DNA from: Rhodococcus sp. B7740
GTDB lineage: Bacteria; Actinomycetota; Actinomycetes; Mycobacteriales; Mycobacteriaceae
Direction of reading: 5' to 3'
Assembly (NCBI RefSeq): GCF_000954115.1
Contig: NZ_CP010797.1
Span: 2,294,001-2,358,000, forward strand
Length of the DNA stretch: 64,000 nt
Part shown: positions 61,617 through 64,000 of the stretch, piece after piece
Numbering within the stretch: the stretch's first letter is position 1
Layout of the letters: each line of letters opens with the position of its first letter
Made by a program: the position numbers and the translations under genes
Notes under the pieces: generated by a model
Told to the model about the DNA's origin: nothing
The model's database searches: none
Seen by the model: the letters and a program-made list of their open reading frames with translations, nothing else

Positions 61617-62540
61617 TCAAACCTGAGAAATGCTATCGGCAGCAGCGAGCACGCTGTCGCCGCCGGCGCGGAAGGCAGCGAGGTCGGAGGGGGACAGATC
61701 CCATTCCGCGATGGAACGAACACCCGATCTACCGAGCAGAACTGGAACACCCAAACCGGCACCCTTTACTCCGTACTCGCCGTCGAGAACAACGGATGCC
61801 GGAAGTGGCTCATCCGACTCGGTCACGATCGCGTCGACGAGCAATGCCGTTCCGCGTCCACTACTCCAAGTCGACGTCCGGCCGGAGTCCAGTGCCACGT
61901 GCTCGACGTACCAGGTGTCGATGTAGTTCTGGGCTACCGCTCGTTGTTCGTCGTCGAGATGAACGGGTGAGCCGTCCAACAGCAGCGAATCGTACAGAGG
62001 AACTTGCCCGGCACCGTGTTCGCCGAGCACCCAGCCCTCCACGCGGTGCGGCGAAACGCCGAGCGCGCGCCCGACACCCGTGCGCAGCCTGAGGCTGTCG
62101 TTGATGGTGTAGCCCAGCAACTTTCGCCTGTCGTACCCGGTTCGCTGATGCAACCATGTGATCAGTGCATCGGCCGGGTTGGTGAGCATGATCAAAATTC
62201 CGTTCCACCCGGACTCGATCAGCGGAACAGCGAGAGTGTCGACAATTCTGGCATTATCCTCGAGAAACACCGAACGAGAAGCGTTGAGTCGCAGAGGAAC
62301 TGCGGCGCTGAGAATCACGATGTCGGAGTCGGCTGCGTCGTCGGCGGATCCCCCGCGGACCGTCGAGGATCCGTCGACGCCCGCCACGTCCTGTAGATCC
62401 ATGACGTGACTGGTCACCATGTTGGGCTTCGTGTCGACGATGACGACATCGTAAGTCGGCGGACGCAGTAGCAGATTGAAGGCGACCGAGGAACCTATTC
62501 CGCCGGCTCCGCCGAAGATCGTGACTTTGTTCGTATTCAT
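61617..62540 (-). CDS. Malate/lactate dehydrogenase-family enzyme
   Basis: A 307-residue LDH/MDH-fold protein with the Rossmann start FGGAGGIGSSVAFNLLLR, the NAD acidic residue in VIVDTKP, the substrate arginine region RLNASRSVFLEDNARIV, TNPADALITW and the catalytic histidine in GEHGAGQVPLYD. ATG 62540 follows AAGGGA. It is an oxidoreductase of a 2-hydroxy acid. The usual GTxLDxxR block is altered (GYTINDSLRLRTGV), so the substrate may differ from malate. Divergent from pobA. Confidence 0.85.
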   Translation of the reverse strand: MNTNKVTIFGGAGGIGSSVAFNLLLRPPTYDVVIVDTKPNMVTSHVMDLQDVAGVDGSSTVRGGSADDAADSDIVILSAAVPLRLNASRSVFLEDNARIVDTLAVPLIESGWNGILIMLTNPADALITWLHQRTGYDRRKLLGYTINDSLRLRTGVGRALGVSPHRVEGWVLGEHGAGQVPLYDSLLLDGSPVHLDDEQRAVAQNYIDTWYVEHVALDSGRTSTWSSGRGTALLVDAIVTESDEPLPASVVLDGEYGVKGAGLGVPVLLGRSGVRSIAEWDLSPSDLAAFRAGGDSVLAAADSISQV

Positions 62541-62751
62541 ATTCGTGTCCCTTGCGCTGATCGGCGTGAAGATTCTGGGTGTGTGCGGCGACACACCGAG
62601 TGTGTACCGAGAACCACCGGGCCCACAGCACTGCTCTCGCGATGCGGAAAAGACCACGAGACCGACGTTCACCGAAATCGAAAATATTTCACTGACTGAA
62701 AGTGCCCTTGGTCTCATCGCGGCGAACCGGTCACAGTGATAGGCACCACAG

Positions 62752-62766
62752 CCGCGTAACCCGCGG
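62752..62766. promoter_or_regulatory. CCGCG-N5-CGCGG inverted repeat upstream of pobA
   Basis: Perfect five-base arms around TAACC, 20 bp before the pobA start in the 246-bp divergent gap with the dehydrogenase gene. Candidate regulator site; no PobR/PcaR-type regulator gene is within the window. Confidence 0.35.
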
Positions 62767-62786
62767 CGAATTTCGAGGAGACATTC

Positions 62787-63977
62787 ATGAGAACACCAAC
62801 CATCCGCACCCGTGTCGGAATTGTCGGTGCCGGACCAGCAGGGCTGATGCTCTCGCATCTGCTGCACCTACGCGGTATCGACTCGATCGTCCTCGAATCG
62901 CGCTCGCGTTCGGACGTCGAGGGAACGATCCGTGCGGGTGTCCTTGAGCAGAACACGGTCGATCTCATGGTTGAGACAGGAGTCGGCGACCGGGTCAAGG
63001 CGGAGGGGCTCAGGCACAGTGGTGTCGAATTCCGTTTCGCCGGTCGCGGTCGGCGGATCGATTTCGAGGAACTGACCGGAAGGTCGGTCACTGTCTACCC
63101 GCAGCACGAGGTTCTCACGGACCTGATCGCTCGCCGGCTGGATGACGACGGCGACGTGCGCTTCGAGGTTTCGGATGTGACCGTGCACGACCATCAGAGT
63201 GACAACCCGACAATTTCGTTCGTGGACAAGGACGGTTCCGAGCAGCTCATCGCCTGCGACCTTGTCGCGGGCTGCGACGGATCGCGGACCGGCACCCGGT
63301 TCCTCATTCCCGAGGCGCAGGTCCGTACCGATCACTTCCGGCAGTACCCATTCGCCTGGTTCGGCATTCTGGCCGAGGCTCCACAGACATCGGAAGAACT
63401 GATCTATGCGCACCACGAGCGAGGTTTCGCGCTGTGCAGTACCCGCACTGCGGACGTACAGCGCCACTACCTCCAGGTCGACCCGGAGGACACGGTCGAA
63501 CAGTGGTCCGACGATCGAATCTGGGACGAGCTGCACAAGCGGGTCGACGGCGAAGGTGCCGAAGTGCGTGAGGGCACGATCTTCTCGAAGTCCGTGCTCC
63601 AGTTCCGAAGCTTCGTCTGCGAACCACTCCAGCACGGACGCCTGTTCCTTGCAGGAGATTCGGCGCACACGGTTCCGCCTACCGGCGCCAAGGGAATGAA
63701 CCTCGCGATCGCCGACGTGTTCGTACTGTCGAACGCGATGGCAACCTACTTCGAGACACGCGACGACCGTGGTCTCGTGTCGTATTCGGAGACCGTGCTG
63801 CCGAGAATCTGGAGAGCGCAACATTTTTCGTACTGGATGACCAGCATGCTCCACACCGCACCGGGAGCGACGAACTTCGACCTCCGGCGTCAGATCGCCG
63901 AACTCGACACCGTCACCCGATCTGCTGCCGGAAGAACGCTCATTGCCGAGAACTACGTCGGCGTCGCGTTCGGCTGA
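62787..63977 (+). CDS. pobA: 4-hydroxybenzoate 3-monooxygenase
   Basis: A 396-residue class A flavoprotein hydroxylase that converts 4-hydroxybenzoate to protocatechuate with NAD(P)H and oxygen. It shows GAGPAGLMLSHLL for FAD, the RAGVLEQNTVDLM region typical of PobA, GCDGSRTGTRFLIP (DG motif) and AGDSAHTVPPTGAKGMNLAI (GD motif). The length matches the family (about 394). ATG 62787 follows GAGGAG. The protocatechuate pathway genes are not in the window; they may lie downstream. Confidence 0.94.
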   Translation: MRTPTIRTRVGIVGAGPAGLMLSHLLHLRGIDSIVLESRSRSDVEGTIRAGVLEQNTVDLMVETGVGDRVKAEGLRHSGVEFRFAGRGRRIDFEELTGRSVTVYPQHEVLTDLIARRLDDDGDVRFEVSDVTVHDHQSDNPTISFVDKDGSEQLIACDLVAGCDGSRTGTRFLIPEAQVRTDHFRQYPFAWFGILAEAPQTSEELIYAHHERGFALCSTRTADVQRHYLQVDPEDTVEQWSDDRIWDELHKRVDGEGAEVREGTIFSKSVLQFRSFVCEPLQHGRLFLAGDSAHTVPPTGAKGMNLAIADVFVLSNAMATYFETRDDRGLVSYSETVLPRIWRAQHFSYWMTSMLHTAPGATNFDLRRQIAELDTVTRSAAGRTLIAENYVGVAFG

Positions 63978-64000
63978 GACTGCCACAACTCAGAGCACAC

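Overview
The window reads as a high-GC actinobacterial chromosome segment, most likely Rhodococcus or a close relative. The pointers are a complete mce operon with two yrbE permease genes, many TetR/PucR/IclR/LysR regulators beside lipid and aromatic-acid catabolic genes, frequent GTG starts, and four-base ATGA/GTGA gene overlaps. No rRNA, intact tRNA or CRISPR array was seen. The genus is inferred from gene content, not from a database search.

Left part (1-24.3 kb). Two paralogous secreted lipase-like proteins (1-1700 and 4783-6543) bracket an AMP-forming acyl-CoA synthetase and a divergent PucR-type regulator; an SDR dehydrogenase and a hypothetical protein follow. A TetR gene (8001-8750) is divergent from a four-gene run: epoxide-hydrolase-like enzyme, PF10118-type diiron hydrolase, oxygenase-type ferredoxin reductase and an N-acyl-amino-acid deacylase-like amidohydrolase. 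After another TetR gene and a small glycine-repeat protein comes the mce operon on the minus strand (24320 down to 14971): yrbEA, yrbEB, mceA-F, an Mce-associated protein and a TetR regulator. Almost every junction overlaps by one or four bases, so it should be one transcript for an envelope lipid importer and its regulator.

Middle (24.5-38.6 kb). A two-domain acyl-CoA reductase/SDR (24533-26530, AcrA1-like) is divergent from mce. Its first 369 bp are repeated almost perfectly in inverted orientation at 27671-28039, inside a gene-poor, scrambled stretch that also holds small membrane ORFs and a scrap of a hydrolase gene. Then come a second PF10118 protein, a frameshifted zinc-type dehydrogenase, an M19 dipeptidase, a dienelactone hydrolase, a PanE/ApbA reductase, an SRPBCC protein, a TetR regulator, a MerR-like relic and a multi-pass membrane protein.

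Right part (37.5-64 kb). Two long direct repeats (about 37.49-38.36 and 58.97-59.72 kb), each with the 3' half of a tRNA-like sequence, flank about 21 kb. This holds a PucR regulator divergent from an operon of acyl-CoA synthetase, DUF3556-type membrane protein and FAD oxidoreductase; an SDR/hydrolase operon divergent from a TetR/lipase operon across a duplicated operator; an IclR/CoA-transferase divergon around a 16-bp palindrome; a junction of truncated genes with an IS3 scrap; and a LysR-controlled operon of CoA-transferase, MFS transporter and two enoyl-CoA hydratases ending at an IS256-type relic. Beyond the second repeat lie a 5'-truncated FAA hydrolase, a TetR regulator, a SnoaL-like protein, a malate/lactate dehydrogenase-type enzyme and a 4-hydroxybenzoate 3-monooxygenase (pobA).

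Overall the region is a lipid-uptake and acyl/aromatic-acid catabolic neighbourhood built from small regulator-plus-operon modules. Recombination scars cluster at 26.5-30.7, 35.4-38.4, 52.3-53.0 and 58.3-59.7 kb.
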